A stretch of 64,000 bases of DNA from Nisaea acidiphila (GTDB lineage: Bacteria; Pseudomonadota; Alphaproteobacteria; Thalassobaculales; Thalassobaculaceae), in NCBI RefSeq assembly GCF_024662015.1, contig NZ_CP102480.1:1708501-1772500 (forward strand). Reading direction: 5' to 3'. The position numbers were made by a program, and so were the translations under genes. Below the pieces are notes generated by a model. The model had not been told where the DNA came from and ran no database searches. It was given only the letters and a program-made list of their open reading frames with translations. The stretch's first letter is position 1, and each line of letters begins with the position of its first letter. Shown here in pieces: positions 54,575 to 64,000 of this stretch.

Positions 54575-55483
54575 ATGTCGGCCCAGAAGCCGCTCGACGG
54601 TCGCCGTATCGGTCTTGTCGGACTCGGGCGCCGCGGTCTCGCGGTTGCCCGCAAGCTGACCGAGAGCGGTGCGCGCCTGCATGTCTGGACGCAGAACACC
54701 GCCAAGGCTGTCGGACTGGCGGAAGCGCATCCCCTCATCGAGGTCGAACCCTGCCCGCGGGACGTCGCCCGCTATACCGAAGCAACCCTCGTCGCCGTCA
54801 ATAACGACAGCGCGCTGGAGCGGGTGGTGTTCGATCCAGACGAGGATCGCTACGGTGCCCTGCACGGCACCCCTCCCGAGGGCCTGATCGTCGATATCGG
54901 CGAAACGACTCCGCAATCCACGCGGAATTTTGCCGACAGGGTGCGGCAGAGCGGGCGAATCTGGATCGATGCGCCGATCACCGAAGCGGCGCTCGGCGGC
55001 ACGCTCTCAGCCGGCGGCACCGACATGGCCTTCGCGCGGATCTGGCCGGTCCTGCGTGTTCTCGCGGCAAAGGCACTGCATGCCGGTCCGGTCGGCGCCG
55101 GACAGGCGATCCGAACCTGCAGCGCGGCGATCCACGGACAGATGGTCCAGGCCCTCGCGGAAGGCCTCGCGCTCGCCGCCGCCTCCGGCGTCGAGGCCGA
55201 AGCCCTTCTTGCCGCTCTCGCCGACAGCGCCGTCGGCGGCGCGGTGCTGAACGAGACCGGCAGGCGGATGGCGGACAGGGAATTTCGCGCCGGCCGGACG
55301 GTCCGGATGCAGGCCGCGCTGACCGACCAGGCCGAGGCCCTCGCCGGAGCGGCAGGCTTGTCCCTCGGCGGTCTTAAGAGCAACGCCGCTCACTGGAACG
55401 CACTGGTCGAGAACGGACAGGGCGACCTCGATATTTCCTCGCTGATCCTCGAAATCGCTGAAAATCCAAAGGACCCGGAATGA
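54575..55483 (+). CDS. Beta-hydroxyacid-dehydrogenase-like protein lacking the catalytic lysine
   Basis: 302 residues. Rossmann motif GLVGLGRRGLAVARKL at the N terminus and the substrate loop WIDAPITEAALGGTLSAGGT are preserved. In active family members a conserved Lys sits in GxGxxxKxxN; here the same region reads GAGQAIRTCSAAI, with Arg for Lys and no Asn. It may therefore be an inactive sensor, bind imines as imine reductases do, or have a changed reaction. Its stop overlaps the HAD phosphatase start (ATGA). Confidence 0.8.
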   Translation: MSAQKPLDGRRIGLVGLGRRGLAVARKLTESGARLHVWTQNTAKAVGLAEAHPLIEVEPCPRDVARYTEATLVAVNNDSALERVVFDPDEDRYGALHGTPPEGLIVDIGETTPQSTRNFADRVRQSGRIWIDAPITEAALGGTLSAGGTDMAFARIWPVLRVLAAKALHAGPVGAGQAIRTCSAAIHGQMVQALAEGLALAAASGVEAEALLAALADSAVGGAVLNETGRRMADREFRAGRTVRMQAALTDQAEALAGAAGLSLGGLKSNAAHWNALVENGQGDLDISSLILEIAENPKDPE

Positions 55484-56109
55484 GCACGATCGACGCCGTC
55501 CTGTTCGATGTCGGCAACGTCCTTCTAGAGTGGAACCCGCGCCATCTCTACAGGCAGGTCTTTCGCACTTCCGACGGCGCACCGGACGAGGAGCGTATCG
55601 AGTGGTTCCTCGCGAACATCTGCACCACGCCGTGGCATGTCCGGCACGATCTCGGCCGCTCGCCGGAGGATCAGACCGCCGAACTGGTGGCCCGGCACCC
55701 GGAGCACAAGGCTGAGATCGAAGCCTTCTATGGCCGGTTCCAGGAAATGATCCCCGGTCCGCTGGAAGATATCGTCGCGGCCAAGGCGGCGATGAAAGCG
55801 GCCGGACGGCGGATCTACGGCCTCACCAATTTCGGCGCCGAGACCTTCCGCGACACCCGCGAGCGCTTCCCCTTCCTGAAGGCATTCGACGATGTCGTGG
55901 TGTCCGGCGAGGAAGGCGTGATCAAACCCGATCCGCGGATCTTCGAACTCTGCGTCGAGCGCTTCGGGCTTGCGCCGGAGCGCACTCTCTTCATCGACGA
56001 TTCCGAACGCAATATCGAAGCCGCAAGAGCCCTCGGCTTCGAGGTTCATCACTTCGAGGGTCCCGACGGTTGCCTGGACCGCCTGAAACGGGATGGCCTG
56101 ATCAGGTAG
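55480..56109 (+). CDS. HAD-superfamily phosphatase (YihX-like)
   Basis: 209 residues. Motif I is LFDVGNVLLEWNPRHLY, where the second acidic residue of the DxD motif is Gly, as in YihX alpha-glucose-1-phosphate phosphatases. Motif II Thr in YGLTNFGAETF, Lys in EEGVIKPDPRIFE, and motif IV FIDDSERNIEAA are complete. Substrate likely a small phosphate ester such as a sugar phosphate. Translationally coupled to the dehydrogenase-like gene. Confidence 0.88.
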   Translation: MSTIDAVLFDVGNVLLEWNPRHLYRQVFRTSDGAPDEERIEWFLANICTTPWHVRHDLGRSPEDQTAELVARHPEHKAEIEAFYGRFQEMIPGPLEDIVAAKAAMKAAGRRIYGLTNFGAETFRDTRERFPFLKAFDDVVVSGEEGVIKPDPRIFELCVERFGLAPERTLFIDDSERNIEAARALGFEVHHFEGPDGCLDRLKRDGLIR

Positions 56110-56163
56110 GCACGTGGCTCGTGCGGGTATTCCAATCCGAATTGTCCGGCTAGAGTAGCAGCC

Positions 56164-56910
56164 ATGCCATTTGATCCTGAGACCCTTGTCGCCATTGCCG
56201 CGACCTTCTTCCTGGCGGGCACGGTCAAGGGCGTGATCGGCCTCGGGCTTCCGACAGTGTCACTCGGCGTGCTGACCGTACTCATCGACCTGCCGAGCGC
56301 CATGGCGCTGATCATCGTTCCCGGCTTCGTCACCAATGTCTGGCAGGCGACCGTCGGCGGACATGGCCGCGCGCTTATCCGCCGGATCTGGCCGTTCCTG
56401 CTCACGGCCACGGTCGGAATTTGGCCCGGAGCCATGGTCATCGGTCTTGTCGATGTCAATTTATTGTCCGGGTTGCTGGGCCTCCTCCTGATTGCCTATG
56501 CCGCGACCGCGCTATTCGGGCTGAGCCTGACCCTTACCGAACGGCAGTCCCGCACTGCGGGGCCCCTCTTCGGCATTCCCAATGGCATCCTGACCGGTAT
56601 GACAGGGTCCTTCATGGTGCCGGGCGTTCTTTACCTGCAGGGACTCGGCCTCGGACGGGACGCCTTGGTTCAGGCCATGGGCATGCTGTTCATGCTTTCG
56701 AATGTCGGGCTCGCAGTGTCGCTTGGAGGCAGCGGCCTGCTGACAGCGGACCTCGGCACCGCGTCGGCCCTCGGCCTTATCCCGGCACTGCTCGGCATGG
56801 CGGCGGGACAGCGGCTGCGGCGCGGGCTTTCAGAAAAGCGCTTCCGACAACTCTTCTATGCCGGTGTTTCCCTGCTAGGCCTTTTCATTCTGCTGGAGGC
56901 AATCCGCTGA
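56164..56910 (+). CDS. TauE/SafE-family (sulfite exporter-like) permease
   Basis: 248 residues with about eight hydrophobic segments in two related halves. GTVKGVIGLGLPTVSLGVL in half one and GIPNGILTGMTGSFMVPGVL in half two are the repeated family motifs. TauE/SafE proteins export sulfite, sulfoacetate or other organosulfur anions; here no sulfonate gene is near, so the substrate is open. A bidirectional terminator follows. Confidence 0.88.
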   Translation: MPFDPETLVAIAATFFLAGTVKGVIGLGLPTVSLGVLTVLIDLPSAMALIIVPGFVTNVWQATVGGHGRALIRRIWPFLLTATVGIWPGAMVIGLVDVNLLSGLLGLLLIAYAATALFGLSLTLTERQSRTAGPLFGIPNGILTGMTGSFMVPGVLYLQGLGLGRDALVQAMGMLFMLSNVGLAVSLGGSGLLTADLGTASALGLIPALLGMAAGQRLRRGLSEKRFRQLFYAGVSLLGLFILLEAIR

Positions 56911-56914
56911 AAAG

Positions 56915-56949
56915 AAAAAACCCTCCAGAGAGGCCCTGGAGGGTTCTTT
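56915..56949. terminator. Bidirectional terminator between TauE/SafE gene and groEL
   Basis: ACCCTCCAG and CTGGAGGGT form a 9-bp stem with a 7-nt loop, flanked by an A-run on the left and TTCTTT on the right. It serves both convergent genes. Confidence 0.85.
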
Positions 56950-56972
56950 GCAGAAGTGTCTGAGCGCTTGGC

Positions 56973-58628
<1,656 letters not shown>

Positions 58629-58639
58629 TCAGTCCTTTC

Positions 58640-58930
58640 TTAGCCTTCCAGAACGCCCATGATGTCGGACTCTTTCATGATCAGCAGCTCTTCGCCGTCG
58701 ATCTTGACTTCCGTGCCCGACCATTTACCGAACAGAACCTTGTCGCCGGCCTTGACGTCGAGCGGCTGAACCTTGCCGGTCTCGTCGCGTGCGCCGGAAC
58801 CGGCAGCGACGATTTCGCCCTGCATCGGCTTTTCCTTGGCGGAATCGGGAATAATGATGCCCCCGGCCGTCTTTTCCTCGCCTTCAGTGCGACGGACAAC
58901 AACCCGGTCATGCAATGGCCTGAACTTCAT
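58640..58930 (-). CDS. groS: Co-chaperonin GroES (10 kDa)
   Basis: 96 residues, normal length. [14 protein letters not shown], the mobile loop [20 protein letters not shown] with the GroEL-binding GGIII, and the C-terminal DIMGVLEG are present. First gene of the groESL operon; GGAGG lies seven bases before the ATG. Confidence 0.97.
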   Translation of the reverse strand: MKFRPLHDRVVVRRTEGEEKTAGGIIIPDSAKEKPMQGEIVAAGSGARDETGKVQPLDVKAGDKVLFGKWSGTEVKIDGEELLIMKESDIMGVLEG

Positions 58931-59001
58931 GCCATAACCTCCGAAAAAATCGTCTGAGTGACGTTCTCTTTACTGAGTGCTCGCCTTGGCGAACCTACGT
59001 G

Positions 59002-59028
59002 TTAGCACTCACCAGCGGCGAGTGCTGA
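59002..59028 (-). promoter_or_regulatory. CIRCE operator (HrcA binding site) of groESL
   Basis: TTAGCACTC, 9 bp, GAGTGCTGA. It matches the CIRCE consensus TTAGCACTC-N9-GAGTGCTAA with one change. It lies directly after the -10 region of the predicted promoter, so HrcA binding would block the start of transcription. A further half site GAGTGCT lies at 58975-58981. Confidence 0.92.
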
Positions 59029-59029
59029 C

Positions 59030-59058
59030 GATGTAGGGAAGCGCGGAACGGCTGTCAA
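59030..59058 (-). promoter_or_regulatory. Predicted groESL promoter
   Basis: On the minus strand TTGACA, 17 bp, TACATC, followed at once by the CIRCE operator. The -35 is perfect; the weak -10 may be used by the housekeeping sigma or by RpoH (CTTGACA is also close to the RpoH -35). Confidence 0.6.
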
Positions 59059-59311
59059 GAAGTTGGCGGGCGAGTCGGGAAAAAATCTTGGCGGATCGCC
59101 GCGGCCGGGAGTCGGCTCTTTCCGGCTGCCTAGATGGGAATGCGGGGCGCGAACCGCAATTGGATTTCCCGGGAAACGACCGGAAAGCAGGGGACGAAAA
59201 CTGGCAGCAATCGCACCATATTGCTGCTAATCATTTGATTTTATTTATTTATTGCGATTTCGCAGCGTTCTACAGCAGAATTCCGGAAGCCACAACCTAC
59301 GGAGTTCATGC

Positions 59312-59575
59312 ATGTCGATTGAGCCTGTCGTCCTTTTCGAACGCCGCGTCACCACCGCCGAGATCCTCTACCGCATGCCGGACCATCCGGATCTCCTGCA
59401 AAGCTTCATCTGGCAGACTCACGACGTCATTCCGAAATTCCCGAGGCTGAGGCGTTTCCTCGACCATTGGCGGGACCATATCGAGGCGCCGATCCATTCG
59501 ATCCAGATCAGCGCCGGCTCGCTGACCGGAACGGCGAATTTCAATGCGGCCGAGGTCGAGTTCCGCTTTCACTGA
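59312..59575 (+). CDS. usg: Usg-family protein
   Basis: 87 residues. RRVTTAEILYRMPDHPDLLQ, SFIWQTHDVIPKFPRLRRFL and APIHSIQISAGSL match the Usg family, small conserved alphaproteobacterial proteins first noted near trp genes, function unknown. ATG 59312 follows GGAG with seven bases; the frame is open to 59252 but has no better start. The 381 bp between it and groES hold the groESL promoter and an AT-rich patch near 59225-59260, probably its own promoter. Confidence 0.85.
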   Translation: MSIEPVVLFERRVTTAEILYRMPDHPDLLQSFIWQTHDVIPKFPRLRRFLDHWRDHIEAPIHSIQISAGSLTGTANFNAAEVEFRFH

Positions 59576-59666
59576 CCCCGCCCACGGGTGCGGCATCGCA
59601 TCCATTTGACCTTCGCCGCGCCCGACGCCACATTCCGCCGGTTCAAAGATGCAAGCGGAGTGTGGC

Positions 59667-60737
59667 GTGACCGCGTCCAGTCAGCCCTATAGCCCGGCCC
59701 TGCCGGAACATGCAGCAACCGACCGCCCGGTCGCCATCTGGCTATCCGGCGTCGCCGTCATGGTGTTTCTGATGATCGTCATTGGCGGCATCACCCGACT
59801 GACGGAATCCGGTCTTTCCATGGCCGAATGGCGTCCCTTCATCGGCTGGATCCCGCCCCTCAGCGAAAAGGAATGGTACCGGGTGTTCTCGATCTACCAG
59901 GACACACCCGAGTTCCAGAAGGTCAATTCCTGGATGACCATCGAGGATTTCAAAGAGATCTTCTTCTGGGAGTATCTGCACCGGGTCTGGGGCCGTCTGA
60001 TCGGCATCGCCTTCGCGTTGCCTTTTCTCGTGCTCGCACTGACCGGAAAGATCCGCCGCGCGCTCTATCCCCGTCTCGGATTCCTCTTCCTGTTGGGTGC
60101 CCTGCAAGGGGTCATCGGCTGGTGGATGGTCAAAAGCGGATTGGTCGACAACCCGGCGGTCAGCCAATACCGGCTTGCGATCCATCTGAGCGTCGCTTTC
60201 ATCATTCTCGGCGCCTTGATCTGGACCGTGCTCCAGCTGCAGCGGATTTCCGACGAACCGGACCGACGGTTACGCAGACATGCGATGGCCGCTCTGCATC
60301 TGATTGCGCTTACGGTGGTCGCCGGGGCCTTCGTCGCGGGTCTCGACGCCGGCCTCATCTACAACACCTTTCCCCTGATGGACGGCCATATCGTCCCGCC
60401 CGACTATGCCTATGCCGAGCCGTTCTGGATCAACATCTTCGAGAACCCGGCGACGGTACAGTTCCATCATCGGGTCGTCGCCATCGTCACTTACGCGGTC
60501 ATCGTCTGGCTACTCGTACGGGCGATACGCTCCGAGACGATCCGCCCACGCACGCGGCTGTCGGTTCACACTCTTGCCGGGATGGCTTCGATACAGGTTG
60601 CCCTGGGGATTTCGACTTTGCTGGCGCAGGTCCCGGTTTCGCTAGGAGCGGCACACCAAGGTGGCGCCGCCCTGACGTTTGCAGCTGCATTTTGGGTATT
60701 GTTCGAGACCAGCGGCGCGCGCACTCGATCAAGCTGA
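59667..60737 (+). CDS. ctaA: Heme A synthase (COX15/CtaA type)
   Basis: Inner-membrane enzyme that oxidises the C8 methyl of heme O to formyl, giving heme A for aa3-type cytochrome oxidase. About 356 residues and eight helices, in two homologous halves. Key histidines are seen in EYLHRVWGRLIG, QYRLAIHLSVAF, QFHHRVVAIVTY and LGAAHQGGAALTF; GGITRLTESGLSMAEWRPF is the alphaproteobacterial COX15-type loop. GTG 59667 has GGAG six bases before it; ATG 59649 would add six residues. No other cta gene is in the window. Confidence 0.93.
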   Translation: MTASSQPYSPALPEHAATDRPVAIWLSGVAVMVFLMIVIGGITRLTESGLSMAEWRPFIGWIPPLSEKEWYRVFSIYQDTPEFQKVNSWMTIEDFKEIFFWEYLHRVWGRLIGIAFALPFLVLALTGKIRRALYPRLGFLFLLGALQGVIGWWMVKSGLVDNPAVSQYRLAIHLSVAFIILGALIWTVLQLQRISDEPDRRLRRHAMAALHLIALTVVAGAFVAGLDAGLIYNTFPLMDGHIVPPDYAYAEPFWINIFENPATVQFHHRVVAIVTYAVIVWLLVRAIRSETIRPRTRLSVHTLAGMASIQVALGISTLLAQVPVSLGAAHQGGAALTFAAAFWVLFETSGARTRSS

Positions 60738-60900
60738 GCTGCACAGAGCAGACTTGGCCGCCCTCTCGCAGCGACCCGACGCGGACAATCAGGTCACCAG
60801 GCCTTCGGAGCATTCAATCGCAGCCCGAAGGCCTCGGCTCCCCGCACATAGTCGCCTCAAAGACTGGCCGGCCCGCAGGCACTGGCAGAACGGTCGTCGG

Positions 60901-63327
60901 TCACTCCCGCTCCGCCGCCTCTCTTTGGGTCCAGAAACGGGCAAACTCTTCGCGGCCAAGTTCGTGAACCATTGCAAGATTGCCTGACAGTCTCGGGACC
61001 GGTAGCCGCGTTCTAACCGCTGCCATGAACCGGTCGGCTTCCGTCCGGTCCGGCGGTTCACCATCGAACGATACATAGAGAGGGTTTTCGAGCGCCCAAC
61101 GCCGCCCCGGGCTCCAAAGGCTGCTGCGCAAAATCTGATCTGCAAGGTCCGCTTCCGGATCCACGCTCTGCAACCGCTCGGGATAATGCCCCGTCGCCGC
61201 CCTTTCTTCCTCGTCAAAATCAAGAACCACGCACCCGAAACGATGCGGGTCGACGAGTATCCGGCACCGTTCCGATTTGTCTTCGCCGGTGAAGACGAGG
61301 TCGACAAGACCATTATCCGTCATCGGCAGGCCCAGAAGCCAAACATCGCGCAGGAACTCCGGCGTGGCGAAGAACAATTGCGGCTGCAGATTGTCGATGC
61401 GAAGCCCATTCGGAAGGCGGTTGTAGATACGAGAGGGGTCCGATGGAATTGAACCCAGCCCCCTGCCCGCTTCGTTGAAATGAATACGCGCGGAGCTGTT
61501 CTCGCTGAAAACCTGCATCATGCGTTGCGCGGAAATGCTCAATGTACCGTCGTCGGAGAGAAGGCTGTCGAAAACCGGCGTCGCGGCCTCGCCCGCAACC
61601 CAAAAATCGACAGTGAAAGCGGCTTGCATATCGGCCTCTTGCACCTGATCGGCGATGAAGCTCATAGAGCCGTCAGAGAAGATATAATCCGCGACCAATC
61701 CGACGAATTCCGCATTCTCGTCGCGCGCTATGGAAATCGAAGCCCAATGGGCAAGAGTGAGAGCCTGATAAGAACCGGCCTGGAGGCCCGATTTCAGGAT
61801 CGGCGTAACGTCCAAGAATTTGGGACTATGCCGCTTGCAAAACCGCTCAAAAAGCGGATCAGCGTTCAAACGCGACCAATCCTCGGGCGTCGTCGCGACA
61901 TGGAATACGGTTTCCCCCTCGTCCCAGAATTTTCGGTTCTCCTCACCGAACAAAGAGGGAAGTCCGTATTTCAGCCACATAGTGACATATTTCGCTCCCC
62001 AGACCGGGAGCGATACGACCCTCCGTCTCTCCGAGGACCAAATGTGCGGACGGGTCCGATAGCCCGTCACGAGACCGAGCAGAAGCTTGAGCTTGTTGAA
62101 ATGTATCTGGGTGTTTGAGTTTCCGCCAAAATCGCTGTGAAGACGGTCCGCGAAACGGGCGCACTCCTCGACGGCTCCGGAAAACAACAGGAAGTAAAGA
62201 AATACGATACAACCGAAATCGTGTTTCACCTCCTGGCGAGCGTCTTCGAGCCCGGCCGAAACTTCGCTGAAGAAGAGCTGAAGTTGGCGTCGAGCCTCTT
62301 CCTTGTCGCCGTTGACAAACGTCATCTCGGCTAACGAAAAGCGTATGGACGGAGACGATCGCGCCTCCAGATTGACCCTTCGCATGGCTTCGGCTGCGCG
62401 CTTCGCGAGATGAACCATATCGTGCTTGCTGGCGAGGCTCAGCAATACCTGCATCCAGACAGCCGGAATGGGGCTTCCGCTCATCGCCGCGGCAGTCGCC
62501 GCGAAACTGGGATCCGGGTGTGACCAATCGGCGCCAGACATGCGGCTCCAAAACGCCGGCTCAGCGGGACTCAGAATCAATGCGCGCTTCAGGAACGCCG
62601 TCCCTTCCTTTCGGCGGCGCCGACTACTCAATAGATCGTATAGGGCTCCCCAGCCCCTGGCATCCAACGGCCCCATGACCTTGCAGAATTTGCGATAGAG
62701 TTTCTCTGCTCGGTTCGTGTCGCTTGTTTTCTCCAGGATTTGCGCCAAGGGATACATATCCGCTCCGTTCGCCGGCGCGATGATCAGTGAACGCATCAAG
62801 TCATCGCGCACCGTACCGGGGTCTCCCGCCCCGAACTGGAGTTTGGCTCTTATCGAAAATGCCAGACTGGACAGGTCCCCCACGATGATGTTTCGCGAGG
62901 CGTGCTTTCGCGCAGATGCACCACGCCCATGCGCCGCATGAAAGCTCAGCAGCCTTAGTTGGACCGCACTCGAATTCGGCTCTGCGATTTCAGCCCGGCG
63001 ATATGCGTCCGCGGCGCAATTCTCATGGCGAATTCGTTCCGCCGCCTCCGCCAATCGAAACTGGCTGATCACATCCAACGGTTTTGCCTGCGTCACCAGT
63101 TTCAGCATTTGAAAGGACGCGGCGAACTCGCCCTTGGAGAGCAGTATGACGCCCGTGAGTTCCTGCGCTTCGACATGTCCCGGGTGGGAGGACAAGATTT
63201 CTCGCAATTTTCCAATAGCTTCCGCGACGTCTCCACGCTGGTAAGCAGCCACGGCACCAATAAAGTCGCTGCGAAGCGACTGTTCCGGAGTTTCCGCTCC
63301 ATCAGTCAGAGAATAGTCGGTCGCCAA
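60901..63327 (-). CDS. Large TPR-containing protein of unknown function
   Basis: 808 residues, soluble, no signal. Residues about 15-330 are TPR-like helical repeats (GDVAEAIGKLREILSSHPGH, AAEAMRRVNLE). A second region starts near 430 with VSLPVWGAKYVTMWLKYGLP, a pattern seen in uncharacterised alphaproteobacterial proteins and resembling glycosyltransferase-like starts. The C-terminal 190 residues (LRIDNLQPQLFFATPEF, GLPMTDNGLVDLVF, ILVDPHRFG) are repeated in the next upstream gene. Function unknown; surface-polysaccharide or scaffold roles are possible. Confidence 0.75.
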   Translation of the reverse strand: MATDYSLTDGAETPEQSLRSDFIGAVAAYQRGDVAEAIGKLREILSSHPGHVEAQELTGVILLSKGEFAASFQMLKLVTQAKPLDVISQFRLAEAAERIRHENCAADAYRRAEIAEPNSSAVQLRLLSFHAAHGRGASARKHASRNIIVGDLSSLAFSIRAKLQFGAGDPGTVRDDLMRSLIIAPANGADMYPLAQILEKTSDTNRAEKLYRKFCKVMGPLDARGWGALYDLLSSRRRRKEGTAFLKRALILSPAEPAFWSRMSGADWSHPDPSFAATAAAMSGSPIPAVWMQVLLSLASKHDMVHLAKRAAEAMRRVNLEARSSPSIRFSLAEMTFVNGDKEEARRQLQLFFSEVSAGLEDARQEVKHDFGCIVFLYFLLFSGAVEECARFADRLHSDFGGNSNTQIHFNKLKLLLGLVTGYRTRPHIWSSERRRVVSLPVWGAKYVTMWLKYGLPSLFGEENRKFWDEGETVFHVATTPEDWSRLNADPLFERFCKRHSPKFLDVTPILKSGLQAGSYQALTLAHWASISIARDENAEFVGLVADYIFSDGSMSFIADQVQEADMQAAFTVDFWVAGEAATPVFDSLLSDDGTLSISAQRMMQVFSENSSARIHFNEAGRGLGSIPSDPSRIYNRLPNGLRIDNLQPQLFFATPEFLRDVWLLGLPMTDNGLVDLVFTGEDKSERCRILVDPHRFGCVVLDFDEEERAATGHYPERLQSVDPEADLADQILRSSLWSPGRRWALENPLYVSFDGEPPDRTEADRFMAAVRTRLPVPRLSGNLAMVHELGREEFARFWTQREAAERE

Positions 63328-63485
63328 AAGCTTCTTCTTTCGAAAACTGGAGTGCAGAACCCAACGAGCTGAATAACTCGACCGTCTCGTCCCTCAACTT
63401 TCTACCGCAAACGCTGGCATGACTCTATCCTCCGGACTTTCCGGAACCTTTACGCTTGGGAGCATAGTTCCCCATTCACATTCCT

Positions 63486-64000
63486 TCATGGGAGCGGACC
63501 GGGCTCGCACCATTCCAGGTATCGCTCGAAACTCGGCAGGCCGACTTGCCTTGCGAAATTCTGCCCGAGTTCGAATCCGGCCGGTATGGATTGGATCAAA
63601 TCCTCGATCCAATCCCGTTGCTCTGTGTCGATACCGGATTCTCCGGAACTGATCGCGTCCAAGCCGTGCTCCAAGCCCCATATCCGGGCAGGCGAAGCGA
63701 AACCGCTTCGCCGGATCTGAGCAACGAGTTCTGCAATCGGATCTGCGGTCTCGTGGCGCACCGCAAAATACCCCTTCTCAAGACGGCCTTCGTCTCCAGC
63801 TTCGACGACGGAGCAACAGAATTGATCCGGATCTGTCAGGATGCGCATTTTCTCGGGAGATCCGAGCGCGGCGAAACACGCATCGGCGACTCCATTGTCT
63901 GTTGCCGGAAGATTCGAAACCCACACTTCCGCCGACAAGGAAGCACGCAAATAAAACAGCTGAGGCTGCATGGTATAAATTCGCCATCCATCGGCGAGCC
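63486..64000 (-). CDS. C-terminal part of a paralogue of the TPR protein (5' end outside window)
   Basis: The frame is open to the window edge; 171 residues are visible. WRIYTMQPQLFYLRASLSAE, NLPATDNGVADACF and ILTDPDQFCCSVVEAGDEGR align with LRIDNLQPQLFFATPEF, GLPMTDNGLVDLVF and ILVDPHRFGCVVLDFDEEER of the downstream gene, so the two are tandem paralogues. Only the shared C-terminal domain is seen; whether the TPR part is also present cannot be judged here. Confidence 0.75.
   Translation of the reverse strand, partial: LADGWRIYTMQPQLFYLRASLSAEVWVSNLPATDNGVADACFAALGSPEKMRILTDPDQFCCSVVEAGDEGRLEKGYFAVRHETADPIAELVAQIRRSGFASPARIWGLEHGLDAISSGESGIDTEQRDWIEDLIQSIPAGFELGQNFARQVGLPSFERYLEWCEPGPLP

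Noticed and set aside
63569-63578. GTTCGAATCC, a T-loop-like sequence suggesting a tRNA
   Set aside because: It lies inside a coding frame and no acceptor stem or anticodon arm can be built around it.

Overview
The window is about 64 kb of GC-rich chromosome from an alphaproteobacterium, most likely a Rhodospirillales-type, probably aquatic, organism. The grounds are GC-ending codon use, a Usg-family protein next to heme A synthase (CtaA), a CIRCE-controlled groESL operon, a ScfR/PrpR-type acyl-CoA regulator, a CbrA-type sensor kinase and many GTG or TTG starts chosen by good ribosome binding sites. Genus cannot be read from the sequence. No phage, insertion sequence, CRISPR array, tRNA or rRNA was seen; this is mostly core and soft-core chromosome.

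Layout. 1-7.2 kb: a partial tartronate-semialdehyde-reductase-type gene, then a siderophore uptake operon (TonB receptor, binding protein, FecCD permease, ATPase) behind a likely Fur box, and a luciferase-like monooxygenase. 7.4-16.6 kb: EmrA and EmrB drug-efflux parts in convergent order, a single-domain response regulator, D-amino-acid transaminase, cytochrome c' with a small secreted partner, a NIT-domain chemoreceptor, a cupin, and a periplasmic histidine phosphatase whose start codon lies in a long hairpin. 16.6-30 kb: a signalling and uptake block made of a LivFGMH-type ABC transporter with a Tat-exported binding protein, a divergent ScfR-type regulator, a response regulator, a small two-helix protein, an SSS-domain histidine kinase and a second PAS histidine kinase.

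30-43 kb: DUF2238 protein, glycerol kinase, pyrophosphatase, metallophosphoesterase, MFS exporter, aspartate aminotransferase, a GIY-YIG gene bracketed by two inverted 84-bp palindromic repeats, an alpha/beta hydrolase, a kinase with an eroded ATP site, an LpxR-type lipid A deacylase and lepA. 43-56 kb: an ArsR/AHSA1 pair, a tandem-receiver protein, a BKACE-family enzyme, a P1B-5-type metal ATPase fused to hemerythrin, an EAL protein, SulP transporter, amidase, TerB-like protein, an atypical dehydrogenase-like protein with a HAD phosphatase, and a TauE/SafE permease. 56-64 kb: groESL, usg, ctaA and two tandem paralogues of a large TPR protein, the second cut by the window edge.

The strongest candidates for something undescribed are the GIY-YIG gene with inverted flanking repeats (37255-37755), the start-sequestering hairpin with an upstream mini-ORF (16541-16599), and the TTTGTAAAT-type repeats between the Liv binding-protein gene and the acyl-CoA regulator (22048-22141).
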